A stretch of DNA of 8,382 nt. Source: an uncultured Clostridia bacterium (GTDB taxonomy: Bacteria > Bacillota > Clostridia > Christensenellales > UBA1242). Each line of letters starts with the position of its first letter. The first letter of the stretch is position 1. Positions 1 to 6,460 of the stretch are shown piece by piece. The stretch covers positions 1 through 8,382 of the forward strand of contig CAMOEU010000022.1 in NCBI GenBank assembly GCA_946612575.1, written 5' to 3'. The translations under genes and the position numbers were made by a program. The notes under the pieces were generated by a model. The model was not told the origin of the DNA. It did no database searches and saw only the letters and a list, made by a program, of their open reading frames with translations.

Positions 1-48
1 CCCAATCCCCAATCCCCAATCCCCAATCCCCAATCCCCAATCCCCAAT
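1..48. repeat. Telomere-like CCCCAAT tandem repeat at the contig end
   Basis: Six perfect copies of the 7-mer CCCCAAT (7-48) follow one copy missing its first C, with no interruption. The C-rich strand runs 5' to 3' inward from the left end, which is the orientation of a true chromosome terminus. C4A2-type repeats are the hallmark of ciliate telomeres (Tetrahymena CCCCAA); the 7-base CCCCAAT form is, from memory, the type seen in rumen ciliates. The array is cut by the window start, so its real length is unknown. Nothing in a normal circular bacterial chromosome accounts for it. Confidence 0.8.
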
Positions 49-123
49 TCAGTATAATTATTTATTTAATTAAATTTTAGATTTCTTTAATAAAAAATTA
101 ATATGATAATTTTATAATCCAAT
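49..123. other. AT-rich subtelomeric spacer / short 5' leader
   Basis: These 75 bases between the telomere repeat and the first ATG are almost entirely A and T, with only a handful of G or C. I see no bacterial ribosome site, hairpin or recognisable promoter. The very short telomere-to-ATG distance is what is expected of ciliate gene-sized or minichromosome macronuclear molecules, where untranslated and subtelomeric DNA is compact. This is inferred from composition and position only. Confidence 0.45.
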
Positions 124-309
124 ATGAAGTTAAATGGTATTTTTAAGTTATTTATATTTTTTACTTTTTTATCTCAAATCATATGTTGGAATGGTTTATT
201 AGAACAAGTTAAGTACATAAAACCATTTGAATTAGAAAATGGAAACATTTTATTTTGTACAGAGAAAGGAATTCTTTTATTAGATGAAGGAAAGAATGAA
301 ATAATGTAA
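124..309 (+). CDS. N-terminal fragment of a secretory-type eukaryote-like protein, probably ciliate
   Basis: A 61-codon frame begins at an ATG in an A-rich context (ccaatATG) with no Shine-Dalgarno sequence. Residues 1-22 look like a signal peptide: a Lys at position 2, a hydrophobic core rich in Phe, Leu and Ile (9-20), then Cys-Trp. The rest (FELENGNILFCTEKGILLLD, 35-54) resembles one blade of a repetitive beta-propeller-like protein, but I cannot name a family. The frame stops at TAA 307-309. In ciliate codes where TAA means Gln it would read on as Q-IEESKYD and run in phase into the mutL codons. It bears no resemblance to the MutL N-terminus (no NKIAAGEV or ELVEN motif). It is probably the 5' end of a ciliate gene cut off by the junction rather than a complete small protein. 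Confidence 0.5.
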   Translation: MKLNGIFKLFIFFTFLSQIICWNGLLEQVKYIKPFELENGNILFCTEKGILLLDEGKNEIM

Positions 310-333
310 ATTGAAGAGAGTAAATATGACCAT
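310..333. other. Probable chimeric junction between eukaryote-like and bacterial DNA
   Basis: Right of about position 331 the frame matches MutL (HGISKEDLPLAF, then PHATSKI). Left of it the codons read IEESKYD, which does not fit the expected conserved stretch ending in the ATP-binding D-x-G-x-G motif. Only the last H-G-I of that motif remains. Base composition also shifts, from nearly pure AT with long T and A runs to the more mixed CTT/GAA/AAA-rich bacterial style. The exact breakpoint cannot be fixed, because a few bases could belong to either side. Whether this is an artefact or a biological join is not decidable from the sequence. Confidence 0.65.
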
Positions 334-2121
334 GGAATCTCAAAAGAAGATTTACCACTTGCTTTTTTGCCACATGCAACAAGTAAAATTCGTGATATTG
401 ATGATCTTGACGAAATTTCAACATTGGGTTTCAGGGGTGAGGCTCTTGCAAGTATTGCTTCTGTTTGCCTTGTGTCACTTTCAACAAAAACAAAAGATTC
501 TCAAACAGGTTTTATTATCACTGCCGATGGTGGAAACATCTCTAAAGTGAGTGAAGTGGCAAGAGTTGATGGGACGACAATCACAACTCAAAATTTGTTT
601 TTCAACACTCCTGCAAGAGCAAAATTTTTGAGAAAATCAAAATCTGAAGAAGCCGATGTCACACACCTTATTGAAAAATTTATGTTTGCACATCCTGAGA
701 TTGACTTTGAATATGTTGTTGATGGAAAGGTGGTTTACAATCACAATTCTGGAACAATGGATGAAGTGGTTTATCTTGTTTATGGAAAAGATATTTTTGA
801 AAAACTCATAAAACTTGACTATGAGGAAGATGGTGTTGCCGTTTCTGGATATATTGTCAGTCCAAAAATTTCTAGACCAAACAGAACATATCAAACACTT
901 TTTGTGAATGATAGATATGTCGAAAATTATCTTATCTCTGCATGTGTTCAGGGTGCATTTGAGCATATGCTTATGAAAGGTAGATTTCCTATTTACATAA
1001 TCAAACTCTCTCTTGCCTATGACAGAGTTGATGTCAATGTTCATCCAAACAAAAAGGAAGTTAAGTTTGACAATTCTTCAAAGATTTTTGGAATTGTAAG
1101 AAGAGCGGTTGAAAAAGCACTTATTGGCACAAATTTGATTGCGGAATTTGATTTTTCTGCAGATGAAGAGAAAAATTTTGAAAAATTCTCTATTAAAAAT
1201 GATTCTGAGCCTCAAAGAACAGGTTTTGAAGAGTTTAGAAAGACAAATGAAGATGTTTTGTCAAACGGAGAAGGTGCTTCGTTTAGCGAAAAATTGAAGT
1301 CGGATGCAGAAAATCAGCAATTTGTTTCACCAAAAGAATATCAAAAAAATGGTATCGAAATTGTAAATATGCCAGAATTTTCTTCAGTTAAATCTGATGA
1401 AAGAAGCAAAAACAAATTTGGTGGCAACATCTTTTTTGACAGCAACAAAGACAGTCTTTTGAATGAAGTTGAGATTTCTGTCAGAGAAGATTTAAGAAAA
1501 GAAAATACTTCTCTAAGACAGGAATTTAAGGAAGAAAAATTTCTTGCTGTGGATGCAAGCGAAGTCAAAATTGTTGGAGTTGTTTTCAAGACATATATCA
1601 TCACAGAATATGAAGACAACATTTATCTTATTGACCAACATGCTATGCATGAAAGACAAAATTATGAAAAATATAAAAAGCAAATAGAAAACAAAAACAT
1701 TGCAAAACAAGATTTGCTTGTGCCATATACAGTAAAACTTTTGTCAAAAGACAGAGATGTTTTTGCTGGAAAAATCAAAAACCTGCAAGAGATTGGTTTT
1801 GATATTGTTGAGAAAGGTCAAAATTTTGAAATAACTGCTGTGCCATTTGTTTTGTCAAATCTAAACTTTGAAAAGTTTGTTGATGAAATTATCAAAACTG
1901 ATGTGATAAAAAATGAAACAGTAAGTTCGATTATAAATGACAAATTGTGTCAAACAGCCTGCAAACATTCAATTCGTGCAGGAGACAGTGTGACAAAAGA
2001 AGAGATTTTCTATCTCATTCAAGAAATGAAAAAATCTGTTGCACTATGTCCACACGGAAGACCAATTGTTGTTAAGCTTTCCAAAAAAGATTTGGAGAAA
2101 ATGTTTAAAAGGACTTTGTAA
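331..2121 (+). CDS. mutL: DNA mismatch repair protein MutL, 5'-truncated
   Basis: MutL is the mismatch-repair ATPase that links MutS recognition to strand incision. About 597 residues remain. Visible in order: PHATSKI and TLGFRGEALASIASV (GHKL ATPase, nt 370-470), NTPARAKFL, the transducer-domain FVNDRYVEN and DVNVHPNKKEVKF, a variable acidic linker (about nt 1150-1530), then the C-terminal dimerisation and endonuclease domain with DQHAMHERQNYE (1633-1668), ACKHSIRA (1957-1980) and CPHGRP (2047-2064). These last three are the metal-binding nuclease motifs found in bacteria without MutH, so this lineage should nick DNA through MutL itself. The first ~55-60 residues, carrying the catalytic Glu and Mg-binding Asn of the ATPase, are missing because the contig changes identity at ~330. 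There is no genuine start codon; a TTG at 367 lies inside the conserved core and is not a real start. The gene ends in a TAATG overlap with miaA. Confidence 0.93.
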   Translation, partial: HGISKEDLPLAFLPHATSKIRDIDDLDEISTLGFRGEALASIASVCLVSLSTKTKDSQTGFIITADGGNISKVSEVARVDGTTITTQNLFFNTPARAKFLRKSKSEEADVTHLIEKFMFAHPEIDFEYVVDGKVVYNHNSGTMDEVVYLVYGKDIFEKLIKLDYEEDGVAVSGYIVSPKISRPNRTYQTLFVNDRYVENYLISACVQGAFEHMLMKGRFPIYIIKLSLAYDRVDVNVHPNKKEVKFDNSSKIFGIVRRAVEKALIGTNLIAEFDFSADEEKNFEKFSIKNDSEPQRTGFEEFRKTNEDVLSNGEGASFSEKLKSDAENQQFVSPKEYQKNGIEIVNMPEFSSVKSDERSKNKFGGNIFFDSNKDSLLNEVEISVREDLRKENTSLRQEFKEEKFLAVDASEVKIVGVVFKTYIITEYEDNIYLIDQHAMHERQNYEKYKKQIENKNIAKQDLLVPYTVKLLSKDRDVFAGKIKNLQEIGFDIVEKGQNFEITAVPFVLSNLNFEKFVDEIIKTDVIKNETVSSIINDKLCQTACKHSIRAGDSVTKEEIFYLIQEMKKSVALCPHGRPIVVKLSKKDLEKMFKRTL

Positions 2122-3026
2122 TGAAAAAAGTTATTTTCATTTTGGGACCTACTGCTGTTGGAAAGACTTATATGTCGGTAAATTTGGCAAAATCTCTTGG
2201 TGGAGAGATTATTTCTGCTGACTCAGTACAAATTTATAAGGGGCTTGACATTGGTTCGGCAAAAGTGACTGAGCAAGAAAAACAAGGCATCACTCATTAT
2301 GCAATTGACATTCTTGAGCCAGAACAGGAGTTTTCTGTCTTTGATTTTGTTGAATATACTAAGCAAAAAATAGATGAAATTTTATCTCATGGAAAAATCC
2401 CTATTGTTGTTGGTGGAACAGGTCTTTATGTCAAGGCATTAACTCTTGGCTACAACTTTGGCGGTGCTTCCTATGATAAAGATTTGAGAGAAAAACTTGA
2501 AAATCTTGCAAAGGAAAAGGGGAATGATTATCTTTTTGATATGCTTAGACAAAAAGATGAAAATTTGGCTCAAAAGACTGACAAAAACAACACAGTTAGA
2601 CTTGTTAGAGCTCTTGAAATTGCTCTTGCAGATGGAGAAAAACTTGAGCAAAAAACAGACCTTGACAGCCTTGTTTTTGCACTTGTGAGAGACAGGCAAA
2701 AACTTTATGATGACATAAATAGAAGAGTCGATATTATGATTGAAAACGGTCTTGTTAGCGAAGTCGAAAGACTCAAAAAAATGGGGCTTACAAAAGATAA
2801 CCAATCTATGAGAGCAATTGGCTATAAAGAAGTGCTTGACTATCTTGATGGGCAGTATGATTTTGACAGAATGGTTGAACTTGTCAAACAGCACAGTCGA
2901 AATTATGCAAAAAGACAAATGACTTTTTTAAGAGGAATGCAAAACATAGAGTTTGTTGATACAGAAGACAAGAAAAAAGCATTTGAAACAATTTTGAAAA
3001 CCGCAAAAAAATGGATGGAAAAATAA
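2121..3026 (+). CDS. miaA: tRNA dimethylallyltransferase MiaA
   Basis: MiaA transfers a dimethylallyl group from DMAPP to N6 of A37 in tRNAs reading UNN codons, the first step toward ms2i6A, and acts in the cytoplasm. The 301-residue length is typical. Seen: P-loop GPTAVGKT (9-16), the DSVQIYKGLDIGSAK motif with the tRNA-contacting Asp34, GGTGLY (98-103) in the DMAPP pocket, RAIGYKE, and the C-terminal RNYAKRQMTFLRG. The ATG overlaps the mutL stop by one base (TAATG) and is preceded by AAAGGA at about 2108-2113, so the two genes are translationally coupled. The mutL-miaA pair is common in bacteria; the frequent downstream partner hfq is absent. An intrinsic terminator starts at the stop codon. 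Confidence 0.97.
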   Translation: MKKVIFILGPTAVGKTYMSVNLAKSLGGEIISADSVQIYKGLDIGSAKVTEQEKQGITHYAIDILEPEQEFSVFDFVEYTKQKIDEILSHGKIPIVVGGTGLYVKALTLGYNFGGASYDKDLREKLENLAKEKGNDYLFDMLRQKDENLAQKTDKNNTVRLVRALEIALADGEKLEQKTDLDSLVFALVRDRQKLYDDINRRVDIMIENGLVSEVERLKKMGLTKDNQSMRAIGYKEVLDYLDGQYDFDRMVELVKQHSRNYAKRQMTFLRGMQNIEFVDTEDKKKAFETILKTAKKWMEK

Positions 3027-3052
3027 GAACTTTTAGAGTTCTTTTTTCTTTT
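3025..3052 (+). terminator. Intrinsic terminator of mutL-miaA
   Basis: A 7-bp stem (AAGAACT 3025-3031 with AGTTCTT 3037-3043) with a 5-base loop is followed by a T-rich run through 3052. The left arm begins within the miaA stop codon. It is a weak stem, so some read-through into the next gene, whose ATG is about 20 bases away, is plausible. Confidence 0.65.
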
Positions 3053-3072
3053 ATATCAAAATAAGATATTCT

Positions 3073-3696
3073 ATGATAAAGTCATATAAAGCAAGGTCGT
3101 TTTTCAGTGGATTGTGTTTCTCTTTTGAAACAGGATTGAAGAAAAATAAGTGGAAAATCATTCTTACGATTGTTTTGATGATTGCAGGAATTGTTGGCGG
3201 AATTGTTGTTGCGACAAAGACAAATGCATACAACTCTTTCAAAGCTATTCAGGAGATTGATGTAAATGGTTTTGAAAAGGGAGTTGTTGCCTCTTCTTCC
3301 GCTTTTTTGTCAAGAACATTTTCTCTTTTGTTTAATGTTTTGCTTTTGGTGATTTGTTCTTTCACAATTTTCACAATGCCTCTTGCAGAAATTCTTTTGA
3401 TTTATAGGTCATATCTTTTTGGTCTAAATTTTGCTCTTGTTTTTGTTTTTTATGGTTTTGGAAGTCTTCTGACAGCAATTGTTGTGATTTTGCCTTGTCA
3501 ACTTCTTACCCTTGTCGTTTTGGCGGTTTTTTATATTTTGCTTGCAAATGAAAATTCCTTATGCAAAAAATATGGTTCAGGCGATTTCAATCGTGTGACT
3601 TTTGTTTTGGTTTCCCTTTTGATTTTGTTTTTGATAAATGTTTTGGAAACGGTTTTGCTTGTGCTTCTAAACGGAAAAGTTATTTTGGTTTTGTGA
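3073..3696 (+). CDS. Multi-pass membrane protein, SpoIIM (DUF95)-like
   Basis: A 207-residue, very hydrophobic protein. After a basic N-terminus there are about five membrane segments (roughly 29-48, 83-104, 106-128, 130-157, 175-199). The pattern of a first helix ending in a Gly-rich stretch (AGIVGGIVVA), a soluble loop, then paired helices around YRSYLFGLNFAL and a Gly-Ser turn, resembles SpoIIM/DUF95 proteins, which help septal peptidoglycan dissolution during engulfment in spore formers. Context supports it, since dacF follows and spoIIM lies near dacF in Bacillus subtilis. Similarity is by eye only; it could be another small integral membrane family. No convincing ribosome site precedes the ATG at 3073, so the start is uncertain. 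It follows the miaA terminator closely and its stop is 46 bases before dacF. Confidence 0.55.
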   Translation: MIKSYKARSFFSGLCFSFETGLKKNKWKIILTIVLMIAGIVGGIVVATKTNAYNSFKAIQEIDVNGFEKGVVASSSAFLSRTFSLLFNVLLLVICSFTIFTMPLAEILLIYRSYLFGLNFALVFVFYGFGSLLTAIVVILPCQLLTLVVLAVFYILLANENSLCKKYGSGDFNRVTFVLVSLLILFLINVLETVLLVLLNGKVILVL

Positions 3697-3702
3697 TGAA
3701 TA

Positions 3703-3742
3703 AAAAACTTCTTTTGTAAAATGATAACAAAAAGAGGTTTTT
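3703..3742 (+). promoter_or_regulatory. Imperfect hairpin covering the dacF ribosome-binding site
   Basis: Bases 3703-3717 pair with 3727-3742 in a stem of about 15 bp, with one bulged A (3733) and one G-U pair, around a 9-base loop. The right arm contains the dacF Shine-Dalgarno AGAGG (3733-3737), five bases before the ATG. No T-run follows, so it is not a standard terminator on this strand. The loop side carries a TGTAAAAT sequence (3715-3722) that could act as an extended -10 box. If so, a transcript starting just after it would lack the left arm and leave the ribosome site free, while read-through mRNA from upstream would mask it. This role is inferred. Confidence 0.4.
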
Positions 3743-4900
3743 ATGAAAAAGTTTTGTTTGTCTTTTGTATGCTTGATTTTTGTGGCAATTTTTTTGCTGT
3801 TGCCAACAACTTCGCAAGTCTGTCTTGCCAAAGGTGAAGATGTTGATTTGTCTTGCAAAAGTGCAGTTTTGATGGAATATGACTCTGGGCAAACACTTTA
3901 TGCGAAAAATGAAGGCGAAAAACTTCCTGTGGCAAGTATGGTCAAAATGATGACAATTTTGCTCTCTTTGGAAGAGTTGAAAGATGGAAATGTCAAACTT
4001 GACAGCAAAATCACAACTAGTGAAAATGCATCAAAAATGGGTGGGTCACAGGTTTTTATTGATCCTTACGAACAATACACTTTTGATGACCTTCTAAAAT
4101 CAGTAATTATGGCATCAGCAAACGATGCATCTGTTGCACTTGCGGAATATTTCAATGGAAGCGAAAAAGCATTTGTCAATCGTATGAACAAAAAAGCAAA
4201 GGAACTTGGAATGAAAAACACACACTACTCAAACTGCACAGGACTTCCTGCAGCTGAACAATACTCTACTGCATTTGACAGTGCCATTTTGCTTAAAGAA
4301 ATTTTGAAGCATGATATCTATCACAAATACAGCACAATTTGGATGGACAAACTTGTTCATCCATCAGGAAGAGAGACCGAACTTGTAAACACAAACAAGT
4401 TGGTGAGATTCTATGATGGCTGTGATGGTGGAAAAACAGGCTCAACAAACGAAGCGGGTTGTTGTCTTGGGGCTTCTGCTAAAAGAGGCGATATGAGACT
4501 TGTTTCTGTTGTCTTGGGAGCTCCAAACAGCAAGTCAAGATTTAACGAAACTGCCACTTTGTTTAATTACGGTTTCAACAATTTCAGAAGCGAAAAACTT
4601 GTTGATGAATTGTCTGCAATAAAAACACTTCCAGTTTTGAAGGGGGAAGAAAATAATGTTAATGTTTTTGCAAAAGAGGGTTTCTCTGCAGTCGTTAAAA
4701 AGGGGGACAATCTTGGTTTTGAAACAAAAATCGATTTGCCACAAAATTTGACAGCAAAAGTTAAGGCTGGGGATGTTGTCGGGATGGCCACTGTGACAAA
4801 GGATGGAAACATCATAAAGAAAATACCTTTGATTGTCAAAAATGATGTCAAGAGAATGTCAGTTTTTGGACAAGCAAAACAAATCGTGTCAAAATGGTAA
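3743..4900 (+). CDS. dacF: Serine-type D-Ala-D-Ala carboxypeptidase (DacF/PBP5 family)
   Basis: This family is a penicillin-binding protein that removes the terminal D-Ala from peptidoglycan pentapeptides outside the membrane. The 385-residue length is usual. A signal peptide occupies residues ~1-29 (basic start, hydrophobic 6-20). Catalytic motifs are complete: SMVK with nucleophile Ser65, SAN at 125-127, and KTG at 231-233. The C-terminal ~100 residues fit the beta-rich PBP5 C-terminal domain; the final residues (MSVFGQAKQIVSKW) may form the membrane-associated amphipathic tail. Ribosome site AAAGAGG (3731-3737) sits five bases before the ATG. Bacillus dacF is a sporulation paralogue of dacA/dacB, and the symbol here rests on type and on a SpoIIM-like neighbour; a vegetative DacA role cannot be excluded. 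Confidence 0.9.
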   Translation: MKKFCLSFVCLIFVAIFLLLPTTSQVCLAKGEDVDLSCKSAVLMEYDSGQTLYAKNEGEKLPVASMVKMMTILLSLEELKDGNVKLDSKITTSENASKMGGSQVFIDPYEQYTFDDLLKSVIMASANDASVALAEYFNGSEKAFVNRMNKKAKELGMKNTHYSNCTGLPAAEQYSTAFDSAILLKEILKHDIYHKYSTIWMDKLVHPSGRETELVNTNKLVRFYDGCDGGKTGSTNEAGCCLGASAKRGDMRLVSVVLGAPNSKSRFNETATLFNYGFNNFRSEKLVDELSAIKTLPVLKGEENNVNVFAKEGFSAVVKKGDNLGFETKIDLPQNLTAKVKAGDVVGMATVTKDGNIIKKIPLIVKNDVKRMSVFGQAKQIVSKW

Positions 4901-4901
4901 G

Positions 4902-4924
4902 AAAGGAGATTTTTCTCCTTTTTT
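4902..4924 (+). terminator. Intrinsic terminator of dacF
   Basis: A perfect 8-bp stem (AAAGGAGA 4902-4909 with TCTCCTTT 4914-4921) with a TTTT loop runs into a T-tract to 4924, directly after the dacF stop codon. Confidence 0.85.
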
Positions 4925-5011
4925 CTAATTTGTTTTTGTTTGAATTTTTGTGCTGTGGAGAGAACTTGAGACCATTATGAAAAAATAGTTTAAATTTTTT
5001 GAAATTGCCTA

Positions 5012-5040
5012 TTGATTTTTGTCTTTCACTGTGATAGAAT
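5012..5040 (+). promoter_or_regulatory. Sigma-A-type promoter for the 168-residue gene
   Basis: TTGATT (5012-5017) and TAGAAT (5035-5040) are separated by exactly 17 bases, with A/T-rich DNA upstream. Transcription would start near 5047, giving a leader of about 20 bases that includes the TAGGGAGA ribosome site (5051-5058). It is independent of dacF because a strong terminator lies between. Confidence 0.7.
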
Positions 5041-5067
5041 ATCATTGTTTTAGGGAGAAAAGATAAA

Positions 5068-5574
5068 ATGATTCGTGGATTGAGAGACAATTTTTATAAA
5101 AAAGTATTAGGACAAAGAGCAGCTCATGATATTCAAAAAAATTATGTTGTGACATATATTGATGAATATGCGTGCTTGCAAAGAATTTCTAATGATGGTG
5201 TGACAGTGATTTATCAATCAGATATTAATGGAAAAGATGCTTGTTATTCAGTTTTGGATTTGATTGATTTGATTGTTGACCAAAGGGATGTTTTGGGATT
5301 TATTATCGATGAAAACTCAAGAGTTAATCCAGTATTGTGGACAGATGAAAAAATCACAAATTTGTTTTTGAAGACATTTGAATATGACAGAAAGTATGTT
5401 CAAAAGGCTGCTTTAAAAGAAACTTATATAAAAAATGGTAAAAAATTTGATAAATTGACAAATAATATTTATGATATAAACGTGGATTACGAATTGAATA
5501 TCATCAAAGCACACATTGAAGATAGCAACAAGAAAATTGCTAGGGCAAAAAATAACACTGAAAAAACAAAGTAA
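5068..5574 (+). CDS. Uncharacterised 168-residue soluble protein
   Basis: I do not recognise this family. The ATG is preceded by TAGGGAGA (5051-5058), a promoter at 5012-5040 and followed by a strong terminator, so it is a real single-gene transcription unit. The product has no signal peptide or membrane segment. The N-terminal half alternates short strands and helices (YVVTYIDEYACLQRI, then VTVIYQSDI, then the hydrophobic VLDLIDLIV, about 63-71); the C-terminal third is charged, likely helical and ends in a Lys/Asn/Glu-rich tail. Codon use differs from neighbours: all 13 Leu codons are TTG (11) or TTA (2), with no CTT, whereas scpA uses CTT heavily. That could mean a different expression class, age or origin. 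Position between dacF and scpAB gives no firm functional clue. Confidence 0.85.
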   Translation: MIRGLRDNFYKKVLGQRAAHDIQKNYVVTYIDEYACLQRISNDGVTVIYQSDINGKDACYSVLDLIDLIVDQRDVLGFIIDENSRVNPVLWTDEKITNLFLKTFEYDRKYVQKAALKETYIKNGKKFDKLTNNIYDINVDYELNIIKAHIEDSNKKIARAKNNTEKTK

Positions 5575-5587
5575 TCTTCAATATAAG

Positions 5588-5615
5588 ACAAGGACAAAAT
5601 AGTCCTTGTTTTTTT
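5588..5615 (+). terminator. Intrinsic terminator of the 168-residue gene
   Basis: A perfect 8-bp stem (ACAAGGAC 5588-5595 with GTCCTTGT 5602-5609) with a 6-base loop AAAATA is followed by seven T (5609-5615). Confidence 0.88.
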
Positions 5616-5626
5616 GTTTCGTTTGC

Positions 5627-5655
5627 TTGCTATAAATCTTTGAATTTGTTATAAT
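5627..5655 (+). promoter_or_regulatory. Sigma-A-type promoter for scpAB
   Basis: TTGCTA (5627-5632), a 17-base spacer and a perfect TATAAT (5650-5655). The expected start is near 5662, only a few bases before the GGAGA ribosome site of scpA. It lies just after the preceding terminator, so scpAB starts its own transcript. Confidence 0.78.
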
Positions 5656-5678
5656 TTTATCATATTTTGGAGAATTGT

Positions 5679-6458
5679 ATGGCAGAAGAGAACAAAGTCG
5701 AGAATAACGAATCACAAAGCACAGATATGCTTTTGTCTTCTGATGCATACAGATTTAAACTTGACAACTTTGAAGGCCCACTTGACCTTTTGCTTCACCT
5801 TATCAAAGAAGCAAAGCTTGACATCACAACAGTTAAGCTTGCTGACATCACAGAGCAATATCTTGAATATATGCAAGACATCAAATCTGTGGATATGGAC
5901 AAAGCGAGTGAATTTATCACTGTGGCTGCAACACTTATTGAAATCAAGTCAAAGAGTGTTTTGCCTGTAGAGCAGGAAGAAGAACCTGATGAAGAAAGTG
6001 ATGAAGCAATCCTTCTTAAGAGATTGAAAGAATACGAACTTTTCAAGGATGCCAGCAAAAAACTTAGAGACATTGAAGATGTAAACAAACTCTATCGTGC
6101 TCCAGGAAAGGAAACGGAAAAAGTTAAAGTTGTTATCAAAGATATGGTTTTGGACCAACTTCTTGATGCTTTTGCAAAACTTCTCACTAGGGAAGAACTT
6201 AAAAAAGCCGTTCAAAACGAACAACCAAAGAAAATTGTTAAAGACAGATTTACTGTTGCGGAAAAGATTATTTCAATCAGAAACTTTGCAAAAGAAAGAA
6301 AGAGATTTGAGTTTAACGAACTTTTTGATGATGATATGACAAAAAGTGAACTTATAAACACATTCTTGGCTCTTCTCGAACTTTTGAAACTTCAAACAGT
6401 GAAAGTTATTCAAAGCGGAACTTTTGCAAATATTGTTATCACAGCAAATGAGGTTTAG
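5679..6458 (+). CDS. scpA: Segregation and condensation protein A (kleisin)
   Basis: ScpA is the kleisin of the bacterial SMC-ScpAB condensin; it bridges the two SMC heads and binds the ScpB dimer during chromosome organisation and segregation. The 259-residue product shows the N-terminal kleisin signature FEGPLDLLLHLIKEAKLDI (31-49), which contacts the SMC neck, then ITEQYLEYM and the IEIKSKSVLP stretch, an acidic middle (EEEPDEESDE), and a C-terminal winged helix (FTVAEKI to the end) for the SMC cap. I start at ATG 5679, five bases after GGAGA (5669-5673). A TTG at 5667 is in frame but overlaps that ribosome site and is rejected. The stop is two bases before scpB. Confidence 0.96.
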   Translation: MAEENKVENNESQSTDMLLSSDAYRFKLDNFEGPLDLLLHLIKEAKLDITTVKLADITEQYLEYMQDIKSVDMDKASEFITVAATLIEIKSKSVLPVEQEEEPDEESDEAILLKRLKEYELFKDASKKLRDIEDVNKLYRAPGKETEKVKVVIKDMVLDQLLDAFAKLLTREELKKAVQNEQPKKIVKDRFTVAEKIISIRNFAKERKRFEFNELFDDDMTKSELINTFLALLELLKLQTVKVIQSGTFANIVITANEV

Positions 6459-6460
6459 AA

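Noticed and set aside
1..48. CRISPR array or ordinary microsatellite
   Set aside because: There are no spacers; units of 7 bases are contiguous, located exactly at the contig end and in telomere orientation, which fits a telomere better than an internal microsatellite.
367..369. TTG as the true mutL start
   Set aside because: It falls directly before PHATSKI, deep inside the conserved ATPase domain, and MutL homology already exists upstream to about 331. There is no ribosome site. The gene is truncated, not short.
637..1044. Minus-strand frame of 135 codons inside mutL, and similar antisense frames in miaA, scpB and the protease gene
   Set aside because: They are shadows of strongly conserved plus-strand genes, rich in Phe, Ile, Ser and Lys as expected for antisense of AT-rich coding DNA, and have no recognisable motifs or ribosome sites.
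3050..3078. Promoter and leaderless start for the SpoIIM-like gene
   Set aside because: Several TATAAT-like strings occur (for example TATGAT overlapping the ATG) but none has a convincing -35 box at proper spacing in this AT-rich stretch, so I did not annotate one.
4977..4988. Tiny ORF (ATG AAA AAA TAG) after a GGAGAG sequence, as a leader peptide for the 5068 gene
   Set aside because: Three codons only, upstream of the much better promoter at 5012-5040, so it would not be on that transcript.
5667..5669. TTG start for scpA adding four residues
   Set aside because: The TTG overlaps the GGAGA ribosome site (5669-5673) that serves the ATG at 5679; the extra residues have no support.
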